Of a stretch of 64,000 nucleotides of DNA, positions 25,941 to 35,050 are shown piece by piece. Each line of letters starts with the position of its first letter. Position 1 is the stretch's first letter. The stretch is taken from NCBI RefSeq assembly GCF_900169065.1, contig NZ_FXZB01000002.1, forward strand, positions 124,001 to 188,000, in the 5' to 3' direction. Source of the stretch: Brevibacterium aurantiacum (lineage in GTDB: Bacteria > Actinomycetota > Actinomycetes > Actinomycetales > Brevibacteriaceae). Position numbers and translations under genes: made by a program. The notes beneath the pieces are model-generated. The model ran no database searches. It worked only from the letters and a program-made list of their open reading frames with translations, and was not told the origin of the DNA.

Positions 25941-26651
25941 TCACATCGCAGCAATCTGCCAAGCGTCGTTGATCCTCCACGCCCCGGCGACAAGCATCGC
26001 CAGCAGCAGACCGACGGCTGTCAGCACGAACACCAGCGTCGACTGCTTCTTCGGTACGAGAAGAGCACCGCACCCGAGCACGAAGCCCGCAATGAGCCCG
26101 CCGAGGTGGGCCTGCCAAGACACTCCTGCGACGAGGAATCCGTATCCGAAGTTGAGTGCTACGAACAGCACGACGCCGGTGATGTTGCGATCCAGCTTCT
26201 GCGTCGGCACCAGCAGGACGCCGACGATGGCGAAGACCGCACCGGAGGCGCCGATGTTGTTCGTCACCCAATCCACCGTGAACGGCTTGGCGAGGACGAG
26301 GACCATGACTGATCCGCCCACCGTGCCGAGCAGATAGATGGTGAGGAACCTCCAGCGGCCCAAGGCACGCTCGATGAAGGATCCGAAGAAGAACAGGCCG
26401 ATCATGTTGGCCAGGAGATGGAACGGCGAGGGCTGTTCGTGCACCAGCGCCACGCTCAGGACCCGCCAGGGCTGTTCGAGCACGAGTGCGGGAACGAAGC
26501 TGAGTCGATGGACCAAGTCCAGGCTGGGCAGCAGCTGGGCCAGGAAGACCACGCCGGTGAGGATCATGATGATGCTCGTGACAAGGGGTGGAGACACAGA
26601 AGGGGCCCGGCCGGTCTCCCGGGCCGAGCCCTCCTGCGGTGTGTCCATCAC
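25941..26651 (-). CDS. Rhomboid family intramembrane serine protease
   Basis: 236 residues with six hydrophobic segments; the second codon is also ATG (26648). Motifs: FHLLANMIGLFFFGSFIERALG (the HxxxN oxyanion region in TM2 and the E/R of the family), GASGAVF with the catalytic Ser near residue 134, and WQAHLGGLIAGF with the catalytic His near residue 180. Rhomboids cleave membrane protein substrates within the bilayer; substrates here are unknown. The rhomboid-cyclophilin pair upstream of crgA is a common actinobacterial order. Confidence 0.9.
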   Translation of the reverse strand: MMDTPQEGSARETGRAPSVSPPLVTSIIMILTGVVFLAQLLPSLDLVHRLSFVPALVLEQPWRVLSVALVHEQPSPFHLLANMIGLFFFGSFIERALGRWRFLTIYLLGTVGGSVMVLVLAKPFTVDWVTNNIGASGAVFAIVGVLLVPTQKLDRNITGVVLFVALNFGYGFLVAGVSWQAHLGGLIAGFVLGCGALLVPKKQSTLVFVLTAVGLLLAMLVAGAWRINDAWQIAAM

Positions 26652-26721
26652 ACCATGGTACTCAGTTCAGTGAGTCTCAGTACTCCGCACTCGAAGTCTG
26701 CTGCTCACCGGTGAAGCGGTC

Positions 26722-27261
26722 TCAGGCGCTGATCTCGACCGATTCGAGAACGACTGGCTCCACTGGCTTGTCCATGGCTGCGGTGCGAACGTTGTTGATC
26801 TCGTCGACAACCTTCTGTGAGGCTTCGTCGGCCACCTCGCCGAAGATGGTGTGCTTGCCGTTGAGCCATGGGGTCTCGGCGGTGGTGATGAAGAACTGCG
26901 ATCCGTTGGTGCCGCGTCCCATCTGCTTGCCAGCGTTGGCCATGGCCAACAGGTACTTGCGGTCGAACTGGAGCTCCGGGTGGATCTCGTCGTCGAAGGT
27001 GTAGCCGGGTCCGCCGGTACCGGTGCCCAGCGGGCAGCCGCCCTGGATCATGAAGTCCGCGATGATGCGGTGGAAGTTGAGACCGTCGTAGAAGGGACGC
27101 TTGGTGGGTTCGCCGGTGGCGGGATCGGTGAACTCACGCTCACCTTTGGCCAGTTCCACGAAGTTGGCAACAGTCTTCGGCGCGTGATTGCCGAAGAGGC
27201 TGATGGTGATGTCACCGTGGTTGGTGTGCAGGACTGCTGTATGCGTAGAAACTGTAGTCAT
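26722..27261 (-). CDS. ppiA: Cyclophilin-type peptidyl-prolyl cis-trans isomerase
   Basis: 179 residues from ATG 27261. A slightly longer frame to 27285 exists, but the canonical cyclophilin fold begins HTAVLHTNHGDITISLFGN. Motifs: APKTVANFVELAKG, FYDGLNFHRIIADFMIQGGCP (catalytic Arg in FHR), NGSQFFITT, and LNGKHTIFGEV. Catalyses prolyl isomerisation during folding; cytoplasmic, with no signal peptide. The same gene lies near the crgA/pknB cluster in mycobacteria (ppiA). Upstream of it is a promoter-bearing gap divergent from the KARPQVEA-repeat gene. Confidence 0.93.
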   Translation of the reverse strand: MTTVSTHTAVLHTNHGDITISLFGNHAPKTVANFVELAKGEREFTDPATGEPTKRPFYDGLNFHRIIADFMIQGGCPLGTGTGGPGYTFDDEIHPELQFDRKYLLAMANAGKQMGRGTNGSQFFITTAETPWLNGKHTIFGEVADEASQKVVDEINNVRTAAMDKPVEPVVLESVEISA

Positions 27262-27427
27262 AGGTCCATTCTTCCACGCCCTCACGGCTAATGCAGATTC
27301 CCGTGGCTCGGATTGCGGACTCTGTCAGCGTTTCTGCAGACAATTTCATGACGCCCTGGTGACCAGCGGCTTGCGCCTAGGCCGTAGACTGAGACTGATC
27401 AATTGACCCCGACAAAGAGGATTGGGA

Positions 27428-28282
27428 ATGTTCATGTCGAAGAAGTCAGCTCGAGATCCGTTCACTTCGAAGCTCGATTCCGCGAAGAAGACGTCACTCC
27501 GAGTCCTGGCCGATGCCAGCGGGGCCGCAAGTCCAAAGCTCCGCGAAGCCGCTGACAAGGCACGCCCTCAGGTCGAGGCCCTTGCAGAGAAGGCACGCCC
27601 TCAGGTTGAAGCACTTGCCGATCGGGCCGAAGGTCTTGCCGTCAAGGCACGTCCGCAGGTCGAAGCATTCGCCGACAGGGCGAATGAGCAGGTTCACGCC
27701 TGGGCAGACAAGCTCGATGCCTACCGCCCCGAGGCCACGGAACGTGCCGGCAAGTTCGCGTCCAATGCCGCCAACTCGCTGGCCGCCGTCGAAACCCCTC
27801 AGCTGGTCGACGACCTCGCTGTGCGCCTGACCGGTGACAAGAAGGCAGTGAAGAAGGCCCGCAAGGCCCTGACGAACGCCGGCAAGCGGATTCAGAAGGA
27901 CACCGCTCGCAAGTCCGGTGGTGGCAAGGCCGCAGTCGTGTGGACCCTGGTCATCGGCTCGGCAGCCGGAATCGGCTACTACGTCTGGAAGAAGGCGCAG
28001 CCGGTCGAGGACCCATGGTCGACGCCGCTGCCCAACAACCGTCCGCAGGATGCCCGTCCGGTGGGCTCGACCCCGGCTTCACGCCAGGGAACAGCACCCG
28101 AGGTATCGCAGACGGCAGTGCCTGAGTCGAAGACCGCCGCAGCGGCCACCACGACGGCACCGACCCCGAAGCCTGCAACCGAGGCCAAGGGAACCCAGGC
28201 AACGCCGGCCAGCGTCGTCAAGCCTGCAGAGGATTCGAAGTCAGCGGCCGAAACAGCCGAGGACAAGAACGCCAAGCACTGA
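27428..28282 (+). CDS. KARPQVEA-repeat membrane protein of unknown function
   Basis: 284 residues; start chosen as ATG 27428 (GAGG upstream), with ATG 27434 also possible. The N-terminal third repeats KARPQVEALAE, KARPQVEALAD and KARPQVEAFAD around residues 42-82, an apolipoprotein-like amphipathic helix pattern. A central region TPQLVDDLAVRLTGDKKAVKKAR leads to one membrane helix AAVVWTLVIGSAAGIGYYVW (about 176-195), then a long Ala/Thr/Pro/Lys low-complexity tail. It resembles DUF5324-like proteins of actinobacterial origin regions, but I cannot confirm that. Possibly a membrane or envelope organiser. Confidence 0.75.
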   Translation: MFMSKKSARDPFTSKLDSAKKTSLRVLADASGAASPKLREAADKARPQVEALAEKARPQVEALADRAEGLAVKARPQVEAFADRANEQVHAWADKLDAYRPEATERAGKFASNAANSLAAVETPQLVDDLAVRLTGDKKAVKKARKALTNAGKRIQKDTARKSGGGKAAVVWTLVIGSAAGIGYYVWKKAQPVEDPWSTPLPNNRPQDARPVGSTPASRQGTAPEVSQTAVPESKTAAAATTTAPTPKPATEAKGTQATPASVVKPAEDSKSAAETAEDKNAKH

Positions 28283-28325
28283 TCTGTTCTGACTAGCTGG
28301 TCAGCTGACCGGCGCAGACAGATCG

Positions 28326-28389
28326 AACGGCTCCCGTCGTCGAGGTGCTCACTGATTGAGGTGAGCGAACCTCGACGACGGGAGCCGTT
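28326..28389. terminator. Strong bidirectional terminator hairpin
   Basis: 21-bp perfect arms (28326-28346 and 28369-28389) plus an inner GCTCAC/GTGAGC stem, total loop 8 nt. It lies between convergent genes, 43 bp after the KARPQVEA gene and 3 bp before the MFS stop. Confidence 0.8.
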
Positions 28390-28391
28390 CG

Positions 28392-29663
28392 TCATTCATC
28401 CAGAACCTCACGCCTCGTGGCCGGTCCGCCGCCCCGGAAACGCCCGGAGATCCGAACCGCCAGCAGACCGGTGATCGTGAACGCCAGAGTCGCGGCGAGG
28501 ATGAGCAGGATCGGGGCCGTCCACCCATCGGTGACATTGCCCAGCCAGCCCGCGAACGGCGGAGCCAGGGTGGCTGCGAGGTAGCCGCCTCCCTGCACCC
28601 GGGCCGAGGCCGAAGCTGTCTCCCGGTCACTTCCCGCTGTGCGGGCGATGATGGAGAAGATCGCGGTGAATCCGCCGCCCTGGGCGATTCCGCCGGTGAT
28701 CGACCACAGCACGAACGAGCTGGGAGCCAGCAGCAGTCCGACAGGCAGCGAGAGCCACAGTGCGGCGATGATCGCCACCGGCACCCAGGGTCGGGTGCGG
28801 GCCGCCAGCAGCGGCACTCCGAATGCGCCGAGGATGGCCGCGATCTGGAACAGCGAGGCAGTGCCGCCCGAGGCTGTCGCGCTCAGCCCTCCGGTGTCTG
28901 CCAGGATCGACGGCAGCCACGTTGTGGTCGTGTAGTAGGCGATCGACTGTCCGCTGAAAGTGACCACGAGCAGTGCGATGATGGCGCGGAATTCGGGCGG
29001 GGCCTCCCGCCACGGGCGACGTTCCGGTGTGGGTGCGGGCGTCGGCGGCGTTTCGGCCGCGGCTGCGACGATCGCGTTGCGTCGGATCCGCAGCCGGATC
29101 GCGAACAGCCAGTAGGCGAGTCCGAGCACGGCCATTCCGCCCCAGATGGCCACGGCCCACCGCCACCCGACGGCTGCGGCCAAGGGACCGGTGCCGAGAA
29201 GGGTGATCATGGACCCGACATTCATGGTGGCCGAATACAGGCCGGTCACCATCGACACCTGGCTCCAGGGGACCTCGCGCCGGATGATCACCGGGACCGC
29301 GATATTGCCCAGAGTGATGGCGAAACCGATGATTCCGGTGCCCACGAGCACGAGCCAGGGCGGTCCGAGTGAGCGCAGCACCGTTCCCAGCAGCACACCG
29401 GTGAGGCAGGACAGCACGGCCGCCTCGGCGCCGAACCGTCCGATGGCCTTGCCCGCCACCGGGGTGACGAGGGCGAACAGCAGCACCGGCAGGCCCGTGA
29501 GGAGGCCAACCCCGGCCGCGCTCAGTCCCGTATCGTCCTGGATGTCGCCGAGGACGGCCGTCGGTGCGATGATCGGTGCCCGCAGGTTGATCGCCAGGAC
29601 GACGATGCCCACGACCATCCACGGCAGCATCCGCCGGGCGACGGAGGGGTCCGACTGGTTCAC
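28392..29663 (-). CDS. MFS permease, CynX/NimT-like
   Basis: 423 residues from GTG 29663, which overlaps the argS stop (GTGA). Twelve hydrophobic segments are visible, and the N-terminal LAINLRAPIIAPTAVLGDIQDDTGLSAAGVGLLTG matches the CynX/NimT-type MFS opening. A central loop rich in Pro and Thr separates the two six-helix halves. NimT-like members export antibiotics or import cyanate and 2-nitroimidazole; the substrate here is not predictable. Translational coupling to argS is unusual and probably reflects gene crowding. Confidence 0.85.
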   Translation of the reverse strand: MNQSDPSVARRMLPWMVVGIVVLAINLRAPIIAPTAVLGDIQDDTGLSAAGVGLLTGLPVLLFALVTPVAGKAIGRFGAEAAVLSCLTGVLLGTVLRSLGPPWLVLVGTGIIGFAITLGNIAVPVIIRREVPWSQVSMVTGLYSATMNVGSMITLLGTGPLAAAVGWRWAVAIWGGMAVLGLAYWLFAIRLRIRRNAIVAAAAETPPTPAPTPERRPWREAPPEFRAIIALLVVTFSGQSIAYYTTTTWLPSILADTGGLSATASGGTASLFQIAAILGAFGVPLLAARTRPWVPVAIIAALWLSLPVGLLLAPSSFVLWSITGGIAQGGGFTAIFSIIARTAGSDRETASASARVQGGGYLAATLAPPFAGWLGNVTDGWTAPILLILAATLAFTITGLLAVRISGRFRGGGPATRREVLDE

Positions 29664-31426
29664 ATGCGCTCGGGCACGCGGATGCCCAGGACTCCGAGTC
29701 CGGCTTCGAGCACCTCGAGGACGGTCTGGCTCAGGCGCAGCCGAGAATCGCGCACCTCGGCGGTTTCTGCGATGAGAACCGGGCACTGCTCGTAGAACGA
29801 TGTGAACGACTGGGCGAGGTCGAAGAGGTACGTGCACATTCGGTGCGGCGCGGACCCGGCCACCACCTCGGCGACGACATCGGAGAATCCGAGGAGCGCC
29901 AGCCCCAGGTCACGTTCGGCAGCCTCGCCGAGGTGGATCGGCGCAGCCGTGAACGCATCCCCTTCCGCCTTGCGCAGGATCGATCGGATCCGTGCACCGG
30001 CGTACTGCAGGTACGGGGCGGTATTGCCGATGGGGGCGAGCATACGGTCGAGGTCGAAGGTGTAGCTCGTGTCGTGGGCGACGGAGAGGTCGGCGTACTT
30101 CACGGCTCCGATGCCCACGGTCTTGGCCACTAGGGCCTCCTCCTCAGCATCGAACTCGACGTTCGACTCCTGGAGGGTGGCCTTCGCGCGGGCGACAGCC
30201 TCGACGAGGAGCTCGGCCAGACGCACCGGAGCTCCGCTGCGCGTACGCAGGATCTTGCCGTCGTCGCCGAGCACATTGCCGATCTTCACGTGCTCGAATT
30301 CGACGCCCTCGGGCAGCCAGCCGGCGGCCCGAGCGATGGAGAAGACCATCTCGAAGTGCATAGCCTGCGGGGTGCCGACGACATAGAGGACACGGTCGGC
30401 ATTGAGGTTGCGCACGCGGTGGCGAACAGCCGCGAGGTCCGTCGTGGCGTAGCCGTAGCCGCCGTCGGACTTGCGGATGATGAGCGGCAGCGGTTCGCCC
30501 TCACGGCCGGTGAAGCCTTCCGGGAAGACACACAGGGCACCGTCGCTGATGCGCGCCAGGCCCGCGTCCTCGAGTTCCTGGCAGACCGCGGCGAGATCGT
30601 CGTTGTAGATGCTCTCACCTGCGAGGTCGTCATCGGTCAGGGTGACGTCGAGGAGTGAGTAGATGTGGTTGAAGTAGGTCTTGGAGAAACCGACGAGCCG
30701 CTCCCACAGTTCAAGGGTCTGCTTGTCACCGCCCTGCAGTTCGACCACCCGGGCGCGGGCGCGGGTGGCGAAGGCCTCGTCGCTGTCGAACTTCGCACGC
30801 GCTGCCTGGTAGAAGGCGTTCGGGTTGGCCGAGATGTCCTGGGCCGTCTCGGATTCGATGCCGACGTCGAGTAGGTGTTCGATGAGCATGCCGAACGGAG
30901 TGCCCCAGTCGCCGATGTGGTTCTGGCGCACGACGGTGTTGCCGAGGAATTCGTGCGTGCGGGCGAGCGCATCGCCGACGACGGTGGTCCGCAGGTGACC
31001 GACGTGCATCTCCTTGGCGACGTTGGGTGCCGAGTAGTCGATGACGACGCGCTGACCGGCAGCGGCCGCACCCTCGGATGTCGCCCCCTCGGTTGTCGCA
31101 GGTGTCTCAGCCACAGCCTCGGCGGCGGTGCCCTGGTTGAGGGTCGAGGCTAGGAAGTCGGAGGTGAAGGTGAGGTTGATGAAGCCGGGGCCCGAGATCT
31201 CAGGGGTCTCGCAGATGCCCGCGAGGTCCAGGTTGCTCACGATCGTGTTCGCGATGTCACGCGGTTTGGACTTCAGCTCCTTGGCCAGGGGCAGAGCCAC
31301 ATTCGCCTGAAAATCGGCGAACTGGCTGCTCCTGATCACGGGGTCGCGTCGCTTGAAGTCCTCGCCGAAGGACTGTTCGAGGGCGAGTGCGAAACGATCG
31401 TTGAGAAGCGAAGTCAGAGATGGCAT
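29660..31426 (-). CDS. argS: Arginyl-tRNA synthetase
   Basis: 588 residues, normal length. N-terminal Add1 domain to about residue 100, then the class I HIGH-equivalent motif in KEMHVGHLRTTVVGDALA (HVGH), an insertion of Thr/Ala/Gly at about 103-122, the arginine-site region GDWGTPFGMLIEHL, and a C-terminal DALR anticodon-binding domain around ILRKAEGDAF and following helices. Charges tRNA-Arg; essential. Two CGCCGAGGTGG copies lie within it, at 29863-29873 (minus) and 29926-29936 (plus). Confidence 0.95.
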   Translation of the reverse strand: MPSLTSLLNDRFALALEQSFGEDFKRRDPVIRSSQFADFQANVALPLAKELKSKPRDIANTIVSNLDLAGICETPEISGPGFINLTFTSDFLASTLNQGTAAEAVAETPATTEGATSEGAAAAGQRVVIDYSAPNVAKEMHVGHLRTTVVGDALARTHEFLGNTVVRQNHIGDWGTPFGMLIEHLLDVGIESETAQDISANPNAFYQAARAKFDSDEAFATRARARVVELQGGDKQTLELWERLVGFSKTYFNHIYSLLDVTLTDDDLAGESIYNDDLAAVCQELEDAGLARISDGALCVFPEGFTGREGEPLPLIIRKSDGGYGYATTDLAAVRHRVRNLNADRVLYVVGTPQAMHFEMVFSIARAAGWLPEGVEFEHVKIGNVLGDDGKILRTRSGAPVRLAELLVEAVARAKATLQESNVEFDAEEEALVAKTVGIGAVKYADLSVAHDTSYTFDLDRMLAPIGNTAPYLQYAGARIRSILRKAEGDAFTAAPIHLGEAAERDLGLALLGFSDVVAEVVAGSAPHRMCTYLFDLAQSFTSFYEQCPVLIAETAEVRDSRLRLSQTVLEVLEAGLGVLGIRVPERM

Positions 31427-31592
31427 GACACCATTCTATTGGTCAGGGGCCGACCGCGCCGCATGGGCCGCGTCACCTCGCGGTACCGAGCCCGGTCGCC
31501 TGTGCCGACGAGGGCTCGCCGAGCGTGCAAGTTGGCTGGGCATCCTCGTCCTTCACGGGTCCGCGTCCGTGCATGCTTGTAATGTGGGTCAC

Positions 31593-34500
31593 GTGAATTC
31601 CAACACTTATCTCCGGTATCCGCACATCCACGGTGATCTCATCACCTTCGTTGCCGACGATGACGTGTGGCTCGTCGCCGCCGAGGGAGGGCGTGCTTGG
31701 CGTCTGACCTCGGATCATGCTCCCGCGCGCAGCCCGAGGTTCTCCCCTGATGGGTCCCGTATCGCCTATGTCTCACACCGCGACGGCCACCCTGAGCTCA
31801 TGCTCGCCGAGGTGGCTTCCGGTTCTCTGCACCGGCTCACCTGGCAGGGGTCGACGGCGATGACGATGCTCGGTTGGGCCGACGATGAGCACTTCCTCAT
31901 CGGTTCCAATGCCGGCGAGTTCGAGTCACGCAATCACGTGGTGCGTTCCGTGGGAATCGACGGCAGCGTCGAGCGCCTGTCCTGGGGTCGCGCCTCGGGA
32001 ATGGCCCGCCATCACTCATCGGTGACCGCCCTGGCGACTCCCTACAGTCGTGAACCCGCGCACTGGAAGCGCTACCGAGGGGGAACCGCGCCCCGGCTCT
32101 GGCTTGATCGCAGCGCAGACGCCACGGGCAGCGGAGTCCAGTGGCAGCGGCTGCTGCGCGACGAAGAGGCGTCGCTGACCGACCCGCTGTGGGTGGGAGA
32201 CTCACTGGTCATCACCTCTGACAAGGCCGCGAGCTTCCCCCATCATGCCAACGAGCAGGCCAACCTCTGGATCTGGGACGGTCTGGCTACACGCAGCGAT
32301 GGGGATCCGGGTGAGCCCAGGCAGCTGACGTTCCAGACCGAAGCCGAAGGGTACGTCCGCAATGCGACGACCGACGGGACGCGCATCGTGTGGCACAGCC
32401 GCGGCGAGATCCGCATCCTCGACAGCCTCGATGCCGCCATCCGGACCCTTGCAGTCCAGCTTCCGGGCACCCAGGTGCAGCCGCTCAACCTCGACTCGAA
32501 GTCCAGGATCGGCGCCATCGCCCCAGATCACGAGGGCAATGCCTCCCTCATCGAATGGCGAGGAAAGACCTTCTGGTTGGCTCATCGTGAGGGCCCCGCA
32601 CGAGCATTGTGCGCGGACTCTTCGATCCGCACACGCCTCCCGGTGGTGCTCGGACAGACCGGGCAGGCGGCCTACATCACCGATGTCGAAGGTGAGGATG
32701 CCATCGAAGTTCGCGCCACCTCGGCGACGGCGACGGAACGGCGAATTGGAGCCGGCGCTCTGGGACGGGTTCTGCACATGACCTCCGATCCGTCCGGGAA
32801 GACCTTGGCCACGATCTCCCACGACGGAAGCGTTCGTCTCGTCGAGGTCGGAAACGGCAAGACCAGATTGGTCGGGCGTTCCGGCTTCGGTGAGGCCAGA
32901 TCGCCTGAGTTCTCGCCCGACGGGCGGTATCTCATCTGGTCACAGCCCACTCAGGGTGAGGAGCAGTTGGCGCAGCTCATGCTCGTCGACACCAAATCAG
33001 ACCGTGAGGCGCTGGCGCTGACCAGTGGGAAGTACAACGACTACTCCCCCACGTTCTCCGCCGACGGCAAGTACATTGTGTTCCTGTCTGACCGGACCTT
33101 CGATCCTGCCTATAATCAGCACTCCTTCGATCTGTCGTTCAACGGTGTGACCAGGCCGTGGCTGCTGCCCTTGAGCGCCACAGAGCCGGCTCCGTTCGGA
33201 CCGACCTCGAGCGGTTGGGCGATCAGCGAGCTGACCGATGAGGCCTCGAAGGCAGAGAAGACCAAGACGGAGAAGTCCAAGGTCACCAGCGTCGAGCTGG
33301 ATGTCGAGGGTGCCGAGGAGCGGATCCTCGCGCTCCCCGTCTCTGCTGGTGTCTTCCGGAAGCTTGAGTCGGCCGTCGGCGGTGTCCTGTGGATCCGTGC
33401 CGGGGAATCGGAGGACGGTGTGCTCGGCACCGACCTTGATGCCCCTCCGACGGAGTCGATCCAGTACTTCGACTTCGCCAAGCGCAAACTCGTCACCATC
33501 GTCGATAAGGCGGATGCCTATTGGGTGAGCGGGGACGGCAAGCTCATGGTTGTCTACGATGACGGCGATGTGACTGTGCGTCCGAGCAACCGCAAGGTCG
33601 AAGACGACGATGACGAGTGCGTCTCGGTGGATCTCTCTCGGCTGCGTTTCGAGCTCGACCTGCGTGCCGAGTGGCTGCAGATGTTCGAAGAGAACTCGCG
33701 GATCATGCGCGATCACTATTGGCGTGCAGACATGAACGGTGTGAACTGGGAGGGAGTCACCCTGCGGTGGCGCCGAGTCGCCGCGAAGGCTCTGACCCAT
33801 GATGATCTCGTCGATGTGCTGTGGGAGACGGTCGGGGAACTCAACACCTCTCATGCCTATGTCACTCCCTCGACTGGCTTGGGCAACCCGTCGAAGCGAC
33901 TCGGCTTCCTCGGCGCCGACCTGGAACGGACACCGAACGGTTGGCAGATCGCACGAATTCTGCCTGGTGAGAGCAGTGAACCCGCGGCCAGGTCGCCATT
34001 GCGTCAGGCAGGTGTCGGGGCTCAGGAGGGCGACATCATCCTGGCAGTCGATGGCCAACGGGTCGATGAGGTACGCGGTCCCGCCGCCCACCTGCAGGGT
34101 GCCGGCAATAGGATCGTCGAACTCACACTGCGCCGCGGCCGCAAGGACCGCGTGGTCGCGATCGTGCCGCTGACCAGCGAGGAGAAGCTGCGGTACCAGG
34201 ACTGGGTGCGATCGAGGCGAGAGTATGTGAGGTCGAAGTCCGAGGGACGCGTCGGCTATGTGCACGTCCCGGACATGATGCCCAACGGTTGGGCACAGCT
34301 GCATCGCGACCTCAGACAGGCGATGTCGGCCGACGGCGTCATCGTCGATGTCCGGTTCAACCGCGGCGGTCACACCAGCGCCCTGGTGGCCGAGCGCTTC
34401 GCCGATCGTGTCATCGCCTGGAACGCCGTGCGCAACTACGACGCCATGATCGCCGATCCCGAAGACGCACGCCGAGGGCCAGTGGCCTTCGTCGCCAATG

Positions 34501-34889
34501 AGTTCTCGGGCTCCGATGGTGACATCATCAATGCCCGTGCTCAGGCGAAGGGCTTGGGCCCCGTCATCGGTGTGCGCACCTGGGGCGGAGTCGTCGGCAT
34601 CGATGGCCGCTACGACCTGGTCGACGGCACCGGTGTGACTCAGCCGCGCTACGCCTTCTGGCTTGAGGGCAAGGGCTGGGACGTGGAGAACTACGGTGTC
34701 GAGCCTGATATCGAGGTCGAGCATGATCCCTCACAGCTGTTCGGTGAGGACGATCTGCAGCTTGACCGCGCCGTCGCCGAGGTGCTCACCAGCCTGGAGA
34801 GGACCCCCGCGGCCGCGCCCCCGGACTTCCCAGCCCCGCGCGTGCAGGCACCCCCGAAGCCCCAGGCCCCAGGAGCTCCATCGGAGTAG
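31593..34889 (+). CDS. Tricorn protease homologue (S41-type peptidase)
   Basis: 1098 residues from GTG 31593. Two N-terminal beta-propeller regions with recurring WD40-like strands SPRFSPDGSRIAYVS, SPEFSPDGRYLIWS and SPTFSADGKYIVFL, then the tricorn core: GELNTSHAYVT (His, about residue 754), a PDZ domain at about 770-850 and the S41-type part with the catalytic-Ser region EFSGSDGDIINARAQAKG (Ser about 974). Tricorn acts downstream of the proteasome, cutting small peptides. No proteasome gene is in the window. A TGTAAT hexamer 10 nt before the GTG makes leaderless translation plausible. Confidence 0.9.
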   Translation: MNSNTYLRYPHIHGDLITFVADDDVWLVAAEGGRAWRLTSDHAPARSPRFSPDGSRIAYVSHRDGHPELMLAEVASGSLHRLTWQGSTAMTMLGWADDEHFLIGSNAGEFESRNHVVRSVGIDGSVERLSWGRASGMARHHSSVTALATPYSREPAHWKRYRGGTAPRLWLDRSADATGSGVQWQRLLRDEEASLTDPLWVGDSLVITSDKAASFPHHANEQANLWIWDGLATRSDGDPGEPRQLTFQTEAEGYVRNATTDGTRIVWHSRGEIRILDSLDAAIRTLAVQLPGTQVQPLNLDSKSRIGAIAPDHEGNASLIEWRGKTFWLAHREGPARALCADSSIRTRLPVVLGQTGQAAYITDVEGEDAIEVRATSATATERRIGAGALGRVLHMTSDPSGKTLATISHDGSVRLVEVGNGKTRLVGRSGFGEARSPEFSPDGRYLIWSQPTQGEEQLAQLMLVDTKSDREALALTSGKYNDYSPTFSADGKYIVFLSDRTFDPAYNQHSFDLSFNGVTRPWLLPLSATEPAPFGPTSSGWAISELTDEASKAEKTKTEKSKVTSVELDVEGAEERILALPVSAGVFRKLESAVGGVLWIRAGESEDGVLGTDLDAPPTESIQYFDFAKRKLVTIVDKADAYWVSGDGKLMVVYDDGDVTVRPSNRKVEDDDDECVSVDLSRLRFELDLRAEWLQMFEENSRIMRDHYWRADMNGVNWEGVTLRWRRVAAKALTHDDLVDVLWETVGELNTSHAYVTPSTGLGNPSKRLGFLGADLERTPNGWQIARILPGESSEPAARSPLRQAGVGAQEGDIILAVDGQRVDEVRGPAAHLQGAGNRIVELTLRRGRKDRVVAIVPLTSEEKLRYQDWVRSRREYVRSKSEGRVGYVHVPDMMPNGWAQLHRDLRQAMSADGVIVDVRFNRGGHTSALVAERFADRVIAWNAVRNYDAMIADPEDARRGPVAFVANEFSGSDGDIINARAQAKGLGPVIGVRTWGGVVGIDGRYDLVDGTGVTQPRYAFWLEGKGWDVENYGVEPDIEVEHDPSQLFGEDDLQLDRAVAEVLTSLERTPAAAPPDFPAPRVQAPPKPQAPGAPSE

Positions 34890-34933
34890 GCACTCTGAGC
34901 GACGGCTCCCGCGGACGACAGTCCCGGGGCCTC

Positions 34934-34967
34934 AGCCATCGGGACGTCTAAGCCATCGGGACGCCTA
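34934..34967. repeat. 17-bp tandem duplication downstream of the tricorn gene
   Basis: Two adjacent copies of AGCCATCGGGACGYCTA at 34934-34950 and 34951-34967, differing at one base. Looks like recent slippage. Confidence 0.65.
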
Positions 34968-35001
34968 ACCAGCCGGGTTCGAACTTGGGACTGGCATATT
35001 G

Positions 35002-35050
35002 AGGAACTTTTGGTGTACTTCTGGCCTCCGCGAGCACACCAAAAGTTCCT
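35002..35050. terminator. 15-bp inverted repeat between convergent genes
   Basis: Perfect arms AGGAACTTTTGGTGT (35002-35016) and ACACCAAAAGTTCCT (35036-35050) with a 19-bp loop; arms continue with one mismatch outward. It ends on the stop codon of the minus-strand membrane protein gene and follows the tricorn gene, so it can terminate both. Confidence 0.6.

Noticed and set aside
32997..34724. Long reading frame antisense to the tricorn gene
   Set aside because: It mirrors high-GC codon usage of the tricorn gene and has no recognisable domain; tricorn motifs on the plus strand are clear.
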